NCBI RefSeq assembly: GCF_000758605.1
Contig: NZ_CP009282.1
Span: forward strand, 6,324,001-6,388,000
Length of the DNA stretch: 64,000 nt
Direction: 5' to 3'
Origin: Paenibacillus sp. FSL R5-0912
Lineage (GTDB): Bacteria > Bacillota > Bacilli > Paenibacillales > Paenibacillaceae
Positions 1-8,126 of this stretch are shown here, one piece after another; position 1 is the first letter of the stretch, and every line of letters starts with the position of its first letter. Under the pieces are notes generated by a model. That model did no database searches. It was not told the origin of the DNA and worked only from the letters and a program-made list of their open reading frames with translations. The position numbers and the translations under genes are program-made.

Positions 1-439
1 TAGAGCTGAAGCCCGATTCCAGTGATCCGCGAAAATCAGGAAGCACGACAGAGAAGGCGAGACCGCCGCGCATATTCCGCTCTCTTTTATACGTCTTCAG
101 CATGTTCTGATAATCCACTCCGGCCACATCGGTCAATTCGGTTCCAATAATGCCGATGATATCGGGACGATGCTTACTGAGCACCAGATTCAGCGCCTCT
201 TCCAGATTGCGGTTGGCATCGAAGATGACATCCATCTCCTGGAGCGCCGAGGTCTGTACGGCAATCGGTTCCCGGAAATGCCGGGTCAGCAGCGCCTTCG
301 GAAAAGCGGAGCAGCCCTGGGAGCCGTGAATCAGCGGCATGGCCCGGTAACAGCCCTGCAGTGCCAGCACGGCACCCAGCGACTGCCCGATCTTCATCGG
401 GTTGACCGATGCCGGCTTTTTTCTCCGGTTAACGGTCAT
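1..439 (-). CDS. nifN: nitrogenase cofactor scaffold protein NifN (5' part, runs off window)
   Basis: Partial: only the first ~146 codons are present; the 3' end lies beyond the left edge. NifN pairs with NifE as the NifEN scaffold on which the NifB-cofactor matures to FeMo-co. The reading starts MTVNRRKKPASVNPMKIG and carries the NifK/NifN-like segment GCYRAMPLIHGSQGCSAF with its cysteines, then TRHFREPIAVQTSALQE. The ATG at 437-439 overlaps the end of nifE by 11 bp, so translation is probably coupled. Last gene visible in the nifBHDKEN run; Paenibacillus operons usually continue with nifX, hesA and nifV, which cannot be seen here. Confidence 0.93.
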   Translation of the reverse strand, partial: MTVNRRKKPASVNPMKIGQSLGAVLALQGCYRAMPLIHGSQGCSAFPKALLTRHFREPIAVQTSALQEMDVIFDANRNLEEALNLVLSKHRPDIIGIIGTELTDVAGVDYQNMLKTYKRERNMRGGLAFSVVLPDFRGSLESGFSS

Positions 440-1793
440 ACGGCGGAGCCTCCTTATCCCATGGGGCCGGGCTTGCGGCCAGCTTCCAGATTGGATTGGC
501 CAGGGAATAAGTCAGTTCTTTGGCCAGCCTCAGCAGTCCCTCATACCCCGCATAAGCCTTGTGCCGCTCCTGGTTAATATCTATAAAAGGAATCTGCTCT
601 TTCATCGCCACGTACATATTGCGTCCGCCGGCAATCATAATATCCGCCTTACGTTCCCTTACGGTCTTAATAATCCGGCTTGCTCCGCCTTCGGGAATGT
701 ATTCCGTATCATCGCCCACCCGGTCGGCAATCCGCCGCACATCATCCTCAGTGCTTTTGTTCGTACCTACCCCGACTACCTGGACGCCAAGCTCCTTCAG
801 CGCCGAGATCACCGACCAGCTTTTGACGCCGCCGGTATAGAGCACTGCCCGTTTCCCTTTCAGCAGCTTGCGGTACGGCCGCAGATCCTGGCTTAACCTG
901 GCTTCTTCCCGTTCGGTGAGCCGGTCCACCCGCCGCTCCATCTCACGGTCATTCATCAGAAATGCCATTTGCCGCAGCGAGTAGGTCGTTTCCTTAGCAC
1001 CATAGAACGAACCTTCGAAATAAGGAATGCTGTATCTGGATTCCATTTCCTTGGCAAGGCCCAGCAGCGCCCGGCTGCAGACCACCATATTCACTTTGGC
1101 GCGGTGCGCATAGGTAATCTCCTTGTAACGGGCGTCGCCCGTTATCCGCGAGGTTACCGTGATCCCGGCGCTGTTCATCAGCTTCTCGATATCCCACATC
1201 TCACCGGCGATATTATACTCACCGATCAGATTCACACCCAGAGGCGACATCGGCTCCGGTTCTCCTGTACCGATAACGTACTGCAGCAGGGCATCTCCGG
1301 CCAGACGGTTGCCGAGATTCTTGCTGCCGACGAAGCCGGGACTGTTCACGGGGATCACAGGGATCCCGATCCGCTCAGCCGCCGCCCGGCAGACAGCATC
1401 CATATCCTCGCCAATCAGCGCTGTCACACAGGTTGAATATACAAATATTGCCGGAGGCGCAAAGCGCTCGGCAATATAGTCGATACTGTCCTTCAGTTTC
1501 TTCTCGCCGCCAAAAATAATATCGGAATCCGTAAGATCCGTAGCGAAGCCGTATTGGGACAGGGAGGGGCCGCTTGACAGCGTTCCTCTGCTCTCCCAGC
1601 TATTTCCGGCACAGGCAATCGGTCCATGGACAAGATGTGCAGCGTCCATAATCGGCAGAAGCGTAATTTGGGCTCCGTCGAAGGAGCAGCCTCCAGCTGC
1701 TTCACCCGGTTTGGGCCGTGGACAGGGCTTTGCTTTTGGGGCTATGCTCCCGCAAGCCTCGGAATCAAATTCGTTTTTTCGAACAGGGTCCAT
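429..1793 (-). CDS. nifE: nitrogenase cofactor scaffold protein NifE
   Basis: Alpha-like subunit of the NifEN scaffold for FeMo-co assembly in the cytoplasm. NifE/NifD family features are visible: CSFDGAQITLLPIMDAAHLV, HGPIACAGNSWESRG, STCVTALIGEDMDAVC and a C-terminal FIDINQERHKAYAGYEG. I chose the ATG at 1791-1793 (454 codons) because AAGGAG lies 11 bp upstream at 1805-1810; the frame stays open to a GTG at 1868, which would add 25 residues without a convincing ribosome site. Separated from nifK by ~285 bp holding a hairpin, and overlaps nifN by 11 bp. Start choice is the main uncertainty. Confidence 0.93.
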   Translation of the reverse strand: MDPVRKNEFDSEACGSIAPKAKPCPRPKPGEAAGGCSFDGAQITLLPIMDAAHLVHGPIACAGNSWESRGTLSSGPSLSQYGFATDLTDSDIIFGGEKKLKDSIDYIAERFAPPAIFVYSTCVTALIGEDMDAVCRAAAERIGIPVIPVNSPGFVGSKNLGNRLAGDALLQYVIGTGEPEPMSPLGVNLIGEYNIAGEMWDIEKLMNSAGITVTSRITGDARYKEITYAHRAKVNMVVCSRALLGLAKEMESRYSIPYFEGSFYGAKETTYSLRQMAFLMNDREMERRVDRLTEREEARLSQDLRPYRKLLKGKRAVLYTGGVKSWSVISALKELGVQVVGVGTNKSTEDDVRRIADRVGDDTEYIPEGGASRIIKTVRERKADIMIAGGRNMYVAMKEQIPFIDINQERHKAYAGYEGLLRLAKELTYSLANPIWKLAASPAPWDKEAPPYDR

Positions 1794-1898
1794 CGGCTCT
1801 TCATCTCCTTCGCTTAAGATGCTGTATTTCACGCAAATCTTGCGCTGCTCCTGAGGCGGCATTTGCACCTGATGGCAAGAATCCCGGCCCTCCGCCGT

Positions 1899-1941
1899 CC
1901 CCGGATGCCGGTTACAATAACCGTTGCCGAATATTCCGGGG
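1899..1941 (-). other. hairpin in the nifK-nifE spacer
   Basis: CCCCGGA (1899-1905) pairs with TCCGGGG (1935-1941) and encloses a second stem, CGGTTA-TTG-TAACCG reading on the minus strand. No U-run follows on the minus strand, so this is unlikely to be a full terminator. An mRNA-stabilising or processing structure between structural and cofactor genes is an inference. Confidence 0.55.
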
Positions 1942-2079
1942 ACTTGAGAGACCAGGCGAGGTATTTTTTACATTTATTCAAATGGTTGTATTTATATAAT
2001 AAATTTCATTTCAGAAAGTTTCAGTAATTCTCATCACTTCGCGTGATCAAATTACCTTAGATAGCTGATAAATATGCGT

Positions 2080-3639
2080 TTAGCGCACCAGTTCGAAATT
2101 AAATCCGGAATTATTATCATCGAGCTGCTGGAGAATCGTGTTCACAATTAAGCTAAGCAGATTCAACGTTCCCTGGTACCCGATAATCGGATAACGATGC
2201 ATATGATGACGGTCAAAGATCGGGAATCCGACCCGGATCAGCGGCACATCGGCATCCTTGGCGGCGAATTTCAGATGCGAGCTGCCAATTGCCAGATCAA
2301 CCGTATCATTCAGCAGCAGCGAGCGCATATGCCACAGGTCTTTACCCACATGCACAGTTGCTTCGGAACCGTACGGACTTGCCGCCAGAAGCGCCTCGGC
2401 TTCATCCTTAAATTTCAATTCATTGTAATCAACATCACCGTTCGAGCAGACGATATGCACCGGCTCCATCCCGGTTTCCAGGCAGAACCCGATCAGACCG
2501 ATCAGCAGATCCGGATCACCCACCAGCGCAACCCGCTTGCCGTGCAGGTAAGGATGACTGTCCATGAGCGCATCTACTACGCGGCCGCGTTCTTCGGTAA
2601 GTGAGGCGGGAATGGGCAGACCCGTCAGTTCACTGATTGCTTCAAGCAATTTATCGGTACCTTTAATGCCAAGCGGCGTCGATAATGCGGAGATTTGCTG
2701 GTTCCAGGTTCCGCTGATATATTCCTGAGTCTTCTTCAGCGTATACTTTTGCAGGGACAGAGTCCCCAGCGCATTGGCTGCCTGCGGAACATCCTCAAGC
2801 TTCGTGCCGCCATAATAATATTCGTATTCTCCCGTGGCCGGTGAGTCATAGTTCCCGCTGTGATCCCCCAGGATCGTGTACTTGGTATCAAACGCAGCAA
2901 GAATCTTGCGCAGTTCCGCGAAGTTACCGGTGTAAGGCTCGAAACCAAGCATTACATTCAGCTTCTCCCCGCTTTCTGCACCGCTTCCCGGCTTACTCTC
3001 GATTCCTGAACGGGTGTAGAGGTAGCTCAGAATGCCTTTGATCATGGCATCATAGCCTGTAATATGCGAACCGACGAAGCTCGGTGTATTGCAGTAAGCT
3101 ACTGGATATTCTTCACTGATAACCCCTTTAATCCGGGCGTTGCCGATAAAAGAGTTCAGGTCATCCCCGATAACCTCAGCCATGCAGGTGGTACAGATCG
3201 CAACCATCTCCGGTTTGTAGAGCGCGACACTGTTCTCCAGACCATCAATCAGGTTGTTCATCCCGCCGAATACGGCAGCATCCTCAGTCATTGAAGTGGA
3301 AACAGAAGGTGTAGGCTCTTTAAAGTGACGGCTGAGATGGCTGCGGAAGTAGGCATTGCAGCCCTGTGAGCCGTGAACAAACGGCAATGTTTTCTCAAAT
3401 CCGAGTGCGGCCATCACTGAGCCGAGCGGCTGACAGGCTTTATGCGGATTAATGACAACATTCTGGCGGTTAAAATTCTTTTCCATATATTCAGCAGATT
3501 TGGAGTATGCGAGCGCTTCGGCAGTCTCCTGCTCGCTGCAAGGCGCTTCGAACTGCTTCTTGTTCTCCCGCTGCTGAACATAGCGTTCTTCCTTAAACAA
3601 GCTGGTATTATCTTTAATGTTCAGTTCATCCTTGCTCAT
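2080..3639 (-). CDS. nifK: nitrogenase molybdenum-iron protein beta chain NifK
   Basis: Beta subunit of dinitrogenase (component I); with NifD it holds the P-cluster. 519 codons, the usual length. Diagnostic segments: INPHKACQPLGSVMAALGFE, LPFVHGSQGCNAYFRSHLSR and ICTTCMAEVIGDDLNSFI, which provide P-cluster cysteines and the conserved region near them. The ATG at 3637-3639 overlaps the nifD stop as ATGA and has AGGAGG just upstream, so it is translationally coupled to nifD. The same frame is open further upstream to 3690, but that would lie inside nifD. Confidence 0.97.
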   Translation of the reverse strand: MSKDELNIKDNTSLFKEERYVQQRENKKQFEAPCSEQETAEALAYSKSAEYMEKNFNRQNVVINPHKACQPLGSVMAALGFEKTLPFVHGSQGCNAYFRSHLSRHFKEPTPSVSTSMTEDAAVFGGMNNLIDGLENSVALYKPEMVAICTTCMAEVIGDDLNSFIGNARIKGVISEEYPVAYCNTPSFVGSHITGYDAMIKGILSYLYTRSGIESKPGSGAESGEKLNVMLGFEPYTGNFAELRKILAAFDTKYTILGDHSGNYDSPATGEYEYYYGGTKLEDVPQAANALGTLSLQKYTLKKTQEYISGTWNQQISALSTPLGIKGTDKLLEAISELTGLPIPASLTEERGRVVDALMDSHPYLHGKRVALVGDPDLLIGLIGFCLETGMEPVHIVCSNGDVDYNELKFKDEAEALLAASPYGSEATVHVGKDLWHMRSLLLNDTVDLAIGSSHLKFAAKDADVPLIRVGFPIFDRHHMHRYPIIGYQGTLNLLSLIVNTILQQLDDNNSGFNFELVR

Positions 3640-5093
3640 ATGCTCGCCTCCTCTGGCTCCATTTTCTCTTTTCGGGTCACCAGATCCCACACCGGACTGT
3701 TCACCGTCATATCCATGTCCTTGGCAAATACCTTAAAGCCGTCGAAGCCATGATACGGGCCGCTGTAATCCCATGAGTGCATCTGACGGAACGGAACACC
3801 CATTTTGTGATACACATACTTCTCTTTCACACCGGAACCTACCAGATCAATGTTCATTTTCCGGGTGAGCTCTTCCAGCTCGTAGGCTGTTGGGTCATCC
3901 ATAATGATTGTTCCTTCTTCCAGCATCGGAAGCATCTTCTCATAGTCATCCTTATGGGCGAATTCGTAACCGGAAGCCACGATATCCATACCCAGATCTT
4001 CATAGGCTCCGATCGTATGGCGTGAACGCAGGCCACCGATCATCAGCATGACGGTTTTGTTCTCCAGGCGGGGTCTGTATTTATTGATAATGGCATCCAT
4101 TACCGGCTTATATTTGGCGATCATCTTCTCGCAGTTCTCCTGAATCGTAGTGTCGAAGAGGGCTGCAATCGCCCGCAGGCTCTCATAAGTCTTGGTGGGT
4201 CCGAAGAAATTGTATTCGAGCCATGGAATGCCGTATGCCTTCTCCATATGATCCACCATGTAGTTCATCGAACGATGACAGTGAATCAGGTTCAGCTTCG
4301 CCTTGTGAGCCACTTCCAGCTCATTGAGGGAACCGTCGCCGGACCACTGGGCAATTACGCGCAGGCCCATTTCTTCCAGCAGAATACGGGAGGCCCAGGC
4401 GTCACCGCCAATATTATAGTCGCCGATAATGTTGACATCGTACGGACCGGTCTCCGCCAGTTCCGCACGGCCCATGACGAAATCGCGGATCGCATCGTTT
4501 GCGATATGGTGACCCAGCGATTGGCTGACCCCCCGGAACCCTTCGCAGCGTACCGGAACAATCGGCATATCCAGCTCTTTGGACATCTTCTTGGATACCG
4601 CTTCAATATCATCACCGATCAGACCGACCGGACACTCGGATTGAACCGAGATCCCTTTGGCAAGCGGGAACATTTCGGTAATTTCACGCATGATTACGGC
4701 CAGCTTCTTATCTCCGCCGAAGACAATATCCGTTTCCTGAAAATCACTGGTGATCTGCATAGCCGTAAAGTTGTCGATCCCCAGCGTACCGTTGGCAAAG
4801 TTACGGCGCGAACCCCAGCTGTATTGTCCGCAGCCTACAGGGCCGTGACTAATATGGACCATATCCTTGATCGGGCCCCATACCACCCCTTTGGACCCTG
4901 CATAAGCGCATCCGCGCGGCGTCATCACACCCGGACGGGATTTGATGTTAGACTTCACTGCACAAGTTCCGCAATCTATGGCATTATCTGTAGCCACCTG
5001 AAAATGTTTCTCGCGGTCTTTCTTCGCTTTTTTCGGGTAGGCTTCAAGAACTTCTTCTATCAGTTTTTTATTGTCTTCGATATTCAGTCCCAT
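3636..5093 (-). CDS. nifD: nitrogenase molybdenum-iron protein alpha chain NifD
   Basis: Alpha subunit of dinitrogenase, which carries the FeMo-cofactor and reduces N2. 485 codons from ATG 5091-5093, preceded by AAGGAGGG at 5101-5108. P-cluster region: CAYAGSKGVVWGP, HGPVGCGQYSWGSRRNF and ECPVGLIGDDIEAVSKK. The FeMo-co cysteine context LIHCHRSMNYMVDHM and the cofactor histidine context MHSWDYSGPYHGFDGFK are both present, so the protein looks functional. It follows nifH across a spacer with a strong hairpin and overlaps nifK by 4 bp. Confidence 0.98.
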   Translation of the reverse strand: MGLNIEDNKKLIEEVLEAYPKKAKKDREKHFQVATDNAIDCGTCAVKSNIKSRPGVMTPRGCAYAGSKGVVWGPIKDMVHISHGPVGCGQYSWGSRRNFANGTLGIDNFTAMQITSDFQETDIVFGGDKKLAVIMREITEMFPLAKGISVQSECPVGLIGDDIEAVSKKMSKELDMPIVPVRCEGFRGVSQSLGHHIANDAIRDFVMGRAELAETGPYDVNIIGDYNIGGDAWASRILLEEMGLRVIAQWSGDGSLNELEVAHKAKLNLIHCHRSMNYMVDHMEKAYGIPWLEYNFFGPTKTYESLRAIAALFDTTIQENCEKMIAKYKPVMDAIINKYRPRLENKTVMLMIGGLRSRHTIGAYEDLGMDIVASGYEFAHKDDYEKMLPMLEEGTIIMDDPTAYELEELTRKMNIDLVGSGVKEKYVYHKMGVPFRQMHSWDYSGPYHGFDGFKVFAKDMDMTVNSPVWDLVTRKEKMEPEEASI

Positions 5094-5159
5094 GTATTGA
5101 CCCTCCTTATTCTTGATGCAGGACGCCCAGGCCGCCTGCGTGGCTAATGCCACTGGAGA

Positions 5160-5202
5160 TGAACCGGTGAAGGCCGTCTCTCCACTCCCGTTCACCGGTT
5201 CA
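5160..5202 (-). other. 12-bp stem hairpin between nifH and nifD
   Basis: TGAACCGGTGAA (5160-5171) and TTCACCGGTTCA (5191-5202) form a perfect 12-bp stem with a 19-nt loop, directly downstream of nifH and upstream of the nifD ribosome site. No U-run follows. In other diazotrophs a hairpin here stabilises or terminates part of the nifH message and gives excess Fe protein; that role is inferred for this sequence. Confidence 0.75.
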
Positions 5203-5226
5203 CTCTATAGATTACGGCATAGAGCC

Positions 5227-6093
5227 TTATTGACCGGAAGCCTGCAGTTTCTTGATCGCAGCTTCTTCATCTTCAATGATCCCGAATTCCATCAGCAGCT
5301 CTTCCAGCTCTTCCATGGAAATCGGAGTAGGGATGGTCAGCATTTTGTTATTGAGGATTTTCTCAGCCAGTGTTTCATATTCTTTCGCCTGCTGATGGGT
5401 AGGGTTATATTGGGCAACAGTCATTCTGCGCAGCTCGGCATGCTGAACGATATTATCGCGTGGTACAAAGTGAATCATCTGTGTGTTCAGGCGGCGGGCC
5501 AATTCCATGATCAGCTCATCTTCACGGTCTGTATTACGGCTGTTGCAGATCAGGCCTCCCAGTCTTACACCGCCGCTGGTGGCATATTTCAGGATACCGC
5601 GGGCGATATTGTTCGCTGCGTACATCGCCATCATCTCACCGGAACAGACGATGTAGATCTCTTGGGCCTTGCCTTCACGGATTGGCATTGCGAAACCGCC
5701 GCATACAACGTCACCAAGGACGTCATAGGATACGAAGTCCAGATCCTGATAGGCGCCTTCCTGTTCCAGGAAGTTGATGGCGGTGATGATCCCGCGTCCC
5801 GCGCAGCCTACACCTGGTTCTGGTCCGCCGCATTCTACATTGATAATGTCGCCGAACCCTGTCTGCAGTACATCTTCAAGCTCCAGATCCTCTACCGAAC
5901 CCAGTTCAGCTGCCAGTTCAAGCACCGAGTTCTGGGCTTTCGTGTTCAGGATAAGACGGGTAGAGTCTGCCTTAGGGTCACAACCTACGATCATTATTCT
6001 TTGTCCGAATTTTGTAGCCAGCTGAGCCAGGGTGTTTTGTGAAGTTGTCGATTTACCGATACCGCCTTTACCGTAGAAAGCTATTTGTCTCAT
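5227..6093 (-). CDS. nifH: nitrogenase iron protein NifH (dinitrogenase reductase)
   Basis: Homodimeric ATP-dependent electron donor to NifDK; also needed for FeMo-co and P-cluster maturation. 288 codons. P-loop GKGGIGKSTT near residue 9; 4Fe-4S ligand cysteines in GVGCAGRGIITA (with the Arg that is ADP-ribosylated in some bacteria) and in DVLGDVVCGGFAMPIR; VGCDPKADSTRLIL follows the P-loop. Second gene of the operon, only 6 bp after nifB and ahead of the hairpin before nifD. The vnfH/anfH paralogues are less likely given the nifBHDKEN context. Confidence 0.98.
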   Translation of the reverse strand: MRQIAFYGKGGIGKSTTSQNTLAQLATKFGQRIMIVGCDPKADSTRLILNTKAQNSVLELAAELGSVEDLELEDVLQTGFGDIINVECGGPEPGVGCAGRGIITAINFLEQEGAYQDLDFVSYDVLGDVVCGGFAMPIREGKAQEIYIVCSGEMMAMYAANNIARGILKYATSGGVRLGGLICNSRNTDREDELIMELARRLNTQMIHFVPRDNIVQHAELRRMTVAQYNPTHQQAKEYETLAEKILNNKMLTIPTPISMEELEELLMEFGIIEDEEAAIKKLQASGQ

Positions 6094-6099
6094 TGTTCA

Positions 6100-7467
6100 T
6101 CATCCCTTCGAAATGTTTATATTTTCAAAATAAGAGCTGTACTTGACGCTTTCGAGAATGGCTTCCTGAATTCCGCCTTTGCGGACTAGTGGCAGGACTC
6201 CGATTTTGTTCAGGCTGGCCCTCGGGGCATCGCCGATACCGGAGCAGAGAAGAATACGGCAATCACTTAAGATAGATATGATTTCTTGCAGCGTGGCGGC
6301 TTTATCGCCGTTGCAGTCTGCTTTGCCATGACAATAAGCTTGTATCTTGCGGACACCGAGCAGTTGTACATCAACTCCGTCGGTATCATAAACAAGGAAC
6401 TCTGTGGCATGCCCGAAATGCTGGTTGACCTTATCGCCGCCTCTTGTAGCAACCGCAACCCGTGTCTTCGGTCCGCCCTCCACTATACGTCTCGCCTGTT
6501 TGGCTTTGACGCGCTCGCGGATTTTGGTATCCAGTTCACTCTGGAACATTGCCCTGGCTTCTTCATTAATGACCGGTTCAGCTTCCATCGCTTCAAGCGG
6601 GAAATCCTGATTACGGTCCTGGCCCAGCAGCCCGATGGCATCAGCCCGGCATTGCCGGCAATGGCGCATGACCTTCATGCCGTCACGGCCAAGAAGCTCC
6701 TGCAGATTAAGCAATTCCTTCGGACGGGGCGCCTTGCGTCCATCCGCTTCGTACTGGCTGCCCGGTGCGATAATCAGCGGTGTTACATTATGCAGCGTGG
6801 CCCCGAGTTCTTTTACTCGTTTGGACACTGCGGGCAGATGATGATCGTTGACCCCCGGAATCATAATGGAATTCACTTTAACCAGAATCCCCAGCTTTGC
6901 CAGCATTTCAAGTCCCTGCAACTGACGGCTGATCAGCAGCTCGGCTGCTTCTCTTCCTTCGTACCGGACACCTTCATCGAATACCCAGGGATAAATTGCC
7001 TGGCCGACATCAGGATCGATGGCATTGATGGTGATGGTGACATGACGGATGCCAAGCTCGATGATCTCATCCACATGCCGGTAAAGTGTAAGTCCGTTGG
7101 TGCTGAGGCAAAGGGAAACGTCTGGCACATACTTCTTGACCCGGGCAAAGGTATCAAACGTCTGCTCCGGATTCGCCAGAGGATCTCCGGGTCCGGCCAC
7201 ACCCACTACCGAGAGCTGCATCAGCTGAGCGGCAACGCCTCTCACCTTGCGTTCCGCCTGCTCCGGAGTAAGCACTTCACTGACCACGCCCGGCCTGCTC
7301 TCATTCACACAGTCGAACTTGCGGTTGCAGTAATTGCACTGGATGTTACAGGCGGGAGCAACCGGGATGTGCATCCGGGCATAAAACCGGTGGGCCTCCT
7401 CGCTGTAGCAAGGGTGGCGGCTAATCTCCTCCTCCGCTTCACTTGATATACATGACGGCTGCATCAT
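6100..7467 (-). CDS. nifB: FeMo-cofactor core synthase NifB (radical SAM, with C-terminal NifX-like domain)
   Basis: Radical SAM enzyme that fuses two 4Fe-4S clusters and inserts the interstitial carbon to make NifB-co. 455 codons. The radical-SAM cysteines are in CNIQCNYCNRKFDC (about residues 40-53). A GGEP-like VVGVAGPGDPLANPEQ follows, then a second cysteine pair HCRQCRADAIG. From about residue 340 a NifX/NafY-type domain starts (RVAVATRGGDKVNQHFGHA), a fusion common in bacterial NifB. Start ATG at 7467 (a second ATG follows directly) behind AGGAGGTGG. First gene of the operon with a leader of about 185 nt. Confidence 0.97.
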   Translation of the reverse strand: MMQPSCISSEAEEEISRHPCYSEEAHRFYARMHIPVAPACNIQCNYCNRKFDCVNESRPGVVSEVLTPEQAERKVRGVAAQLMQLSVVGVAGPGDPLANPEQTFDTFARVKKYVPDVSLCLSTNGLTLYRHVDEIIELGIRHVTITINAIDPDVGQAIYPWVFDEGVRYEGREAAELLISRQLQGLEMLAKLGILVKVNSIMIPGVNDHHLPAVSKRVKELGATLHNVTPLIIAPGSQYEADGRKAPRPKELLNLQELLGRDGMKVMRHCRQCRADAIGLLGQDRNQDFPLEAMEAEPVINEEARAMFQSELDTKIRERVKAKQARRIVEGGPKTRVAVATRGGDKVNQHFGHATEFLVYDTDGVDVQLLGVRKIQAYCHGKADCNGDKAATLQEIISILSDCRILLCSGIGDAPRASLNKIGVLPLVRKGGIQEAILESVKYSSYFENINISKG

Positions 7468-7480
7468 TTCCCACCTCCTA

Positions 7481-7567
7481 AAAGTTTTGTGAGCTTAGCT
7501 TCCTGTACAATCTGCGTACAAAACTCGCTTCGGAAGCATCTGCTTAAGTTTTGTGAGCTAAGCTTCC
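7481..7567. repeat. direct repeat in the nifB 5' leader
   Basis: AAGTTTTGTGAGCTNAGCTTCC occurs twice, near 7482-7503 and at 7546-7567, within the transcribed leader between the predicted promoter and nifB. The second copy is also preceded by GGAAGC (7532-7537), which can pair with its GCTTCC end. Function unknown. Confidence 0.55.
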
Positions 7568-7611
7568 CTGACATTCCATCAGCGACAGTCAATTGGATAT
7601 TCGCTTAGTTG

Positions 7612-7628
7612 TGTTATGTTTAATAACA
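7612..7628. promoter_or_regulatory. GlnR-like operator, downstream of the nif promoter (site II position)
   Basis: TGTTATGTTTAATAACA matches the palindromic GlnR/TnrA pattern TGTNA-N7-TNACA exactly. It lies about 25 bp downstream of the expected nif transcription start. In Paenibacillus polymyxa a GlnR site in this position represses nif under nitrogen excess; the same role is inferred here. Confidence 0.8.
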
Positions 7629-7659
7629 TCAACCTCGCTTGGCTGCTTTAATTAGTCTC

Positions 7660-7688
7660 ATCATATTTTCATAACAGGGTATCGTCAA
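7660..7688 (-). promoter_or_regulatory. sigma-A type promoter of the nif operon
   Basis: On the minus strand, TTGACG (7683-7688), a 17-bp spacer and TATGAT (7660-7665). It sits between the two GlnR-like palindromes and reads toward nifB. There is no sigma-54 (-24/-12) element, consistent with Paenibacillus nif control by GlnR and sigma-A rather than NifA and sigma-54. Confidence 0.8.
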
Positions 7689-7747
7689 TTAGATTAAAGC
7701 TTAATTCGCCCTTTATTTCCTTAAGTTTGCAGTTTCGCCATATCAGA

Positions 7748-7764
7748 TGTTAAGTAATATAACT
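7748..7764. promoter_or_regulatory. GlnR-like operator, upstream of the nif promoter (site I position)
   Basis: TGTTAAGTAATATAACT fits TGTNA-N7-TNACA except for the last base. It lies about 60 bp upstream of the -35 box, where GlnR activates nif under nitrogen limitation in Paenibacillus polymyxa. Activation here is inferred from position. Confidence 0.65.
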
Positions 7765-7889
7765 CATACATTCCATGGTTCCGTTTTCAAAACAATCATT
7801 TCCTGATGATATTTATTCTCATAAACATTGACAACGCCTCTCAACTCATATATGATACTTTTAGTTAGATACGTAAATCCTAAAATTTC

Positions 7890-8050
7890 ATATATCCCGT
7901 AAAGGGGAGTAGCTGTTAGATAAAATCGTCAATACGAGAATATGAGGATATTCTCCGGTTTTATCGGCAATTCATTTTGTTAGCGAGACCTTTACCAATC
8001 AGGTTACCTTTATTCCAAAGGCTAATCTGTTTGGTAAAGGTCTTTTTTAT
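7890..8050 (+). ncRNA. yybP-ykoY manganese riboswitch with terminator
   Basis: The leader has the conserved AAAGGGGAGUAGCUG start (7901 onward), the internal GUCAAUACGAG segment, a variable arm, and the closing GCGAGACCUUUACC. The closing strand GACCTTTACCAA (7987-7998) pairs with TTGGTAAAGGTC (8031-8042) followed by TTTTTT, a Rho-independent terminator mutually exclusive with the folded aptamer. This family senses Mn2+ and turns on exporters, here the TerC-family gene that starts 77 bp downstream. Confidence 0.93.
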
Positions 8051-8126
8051 ATAGTTTTGGTTACAATAATGGTAATAAGGGTATTTTTATGAAAAGTACC
8101 CAGAGCCACATGAGGAGGAAACAGCA

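Noticed and set aside
6286..7446. A 386-codon plus-strand open frame over nifB
   Set aside because: Antisense to a clear nifB with all cysteine motifs; no start signal.
7612..7764. NifA/sigma-54 control of nif
   Set aside because: No GG-N10-GC -24/-12 element or NifA activator site was seen; a consensus sigma-A promoter with GlnR-like boxes explains the region.
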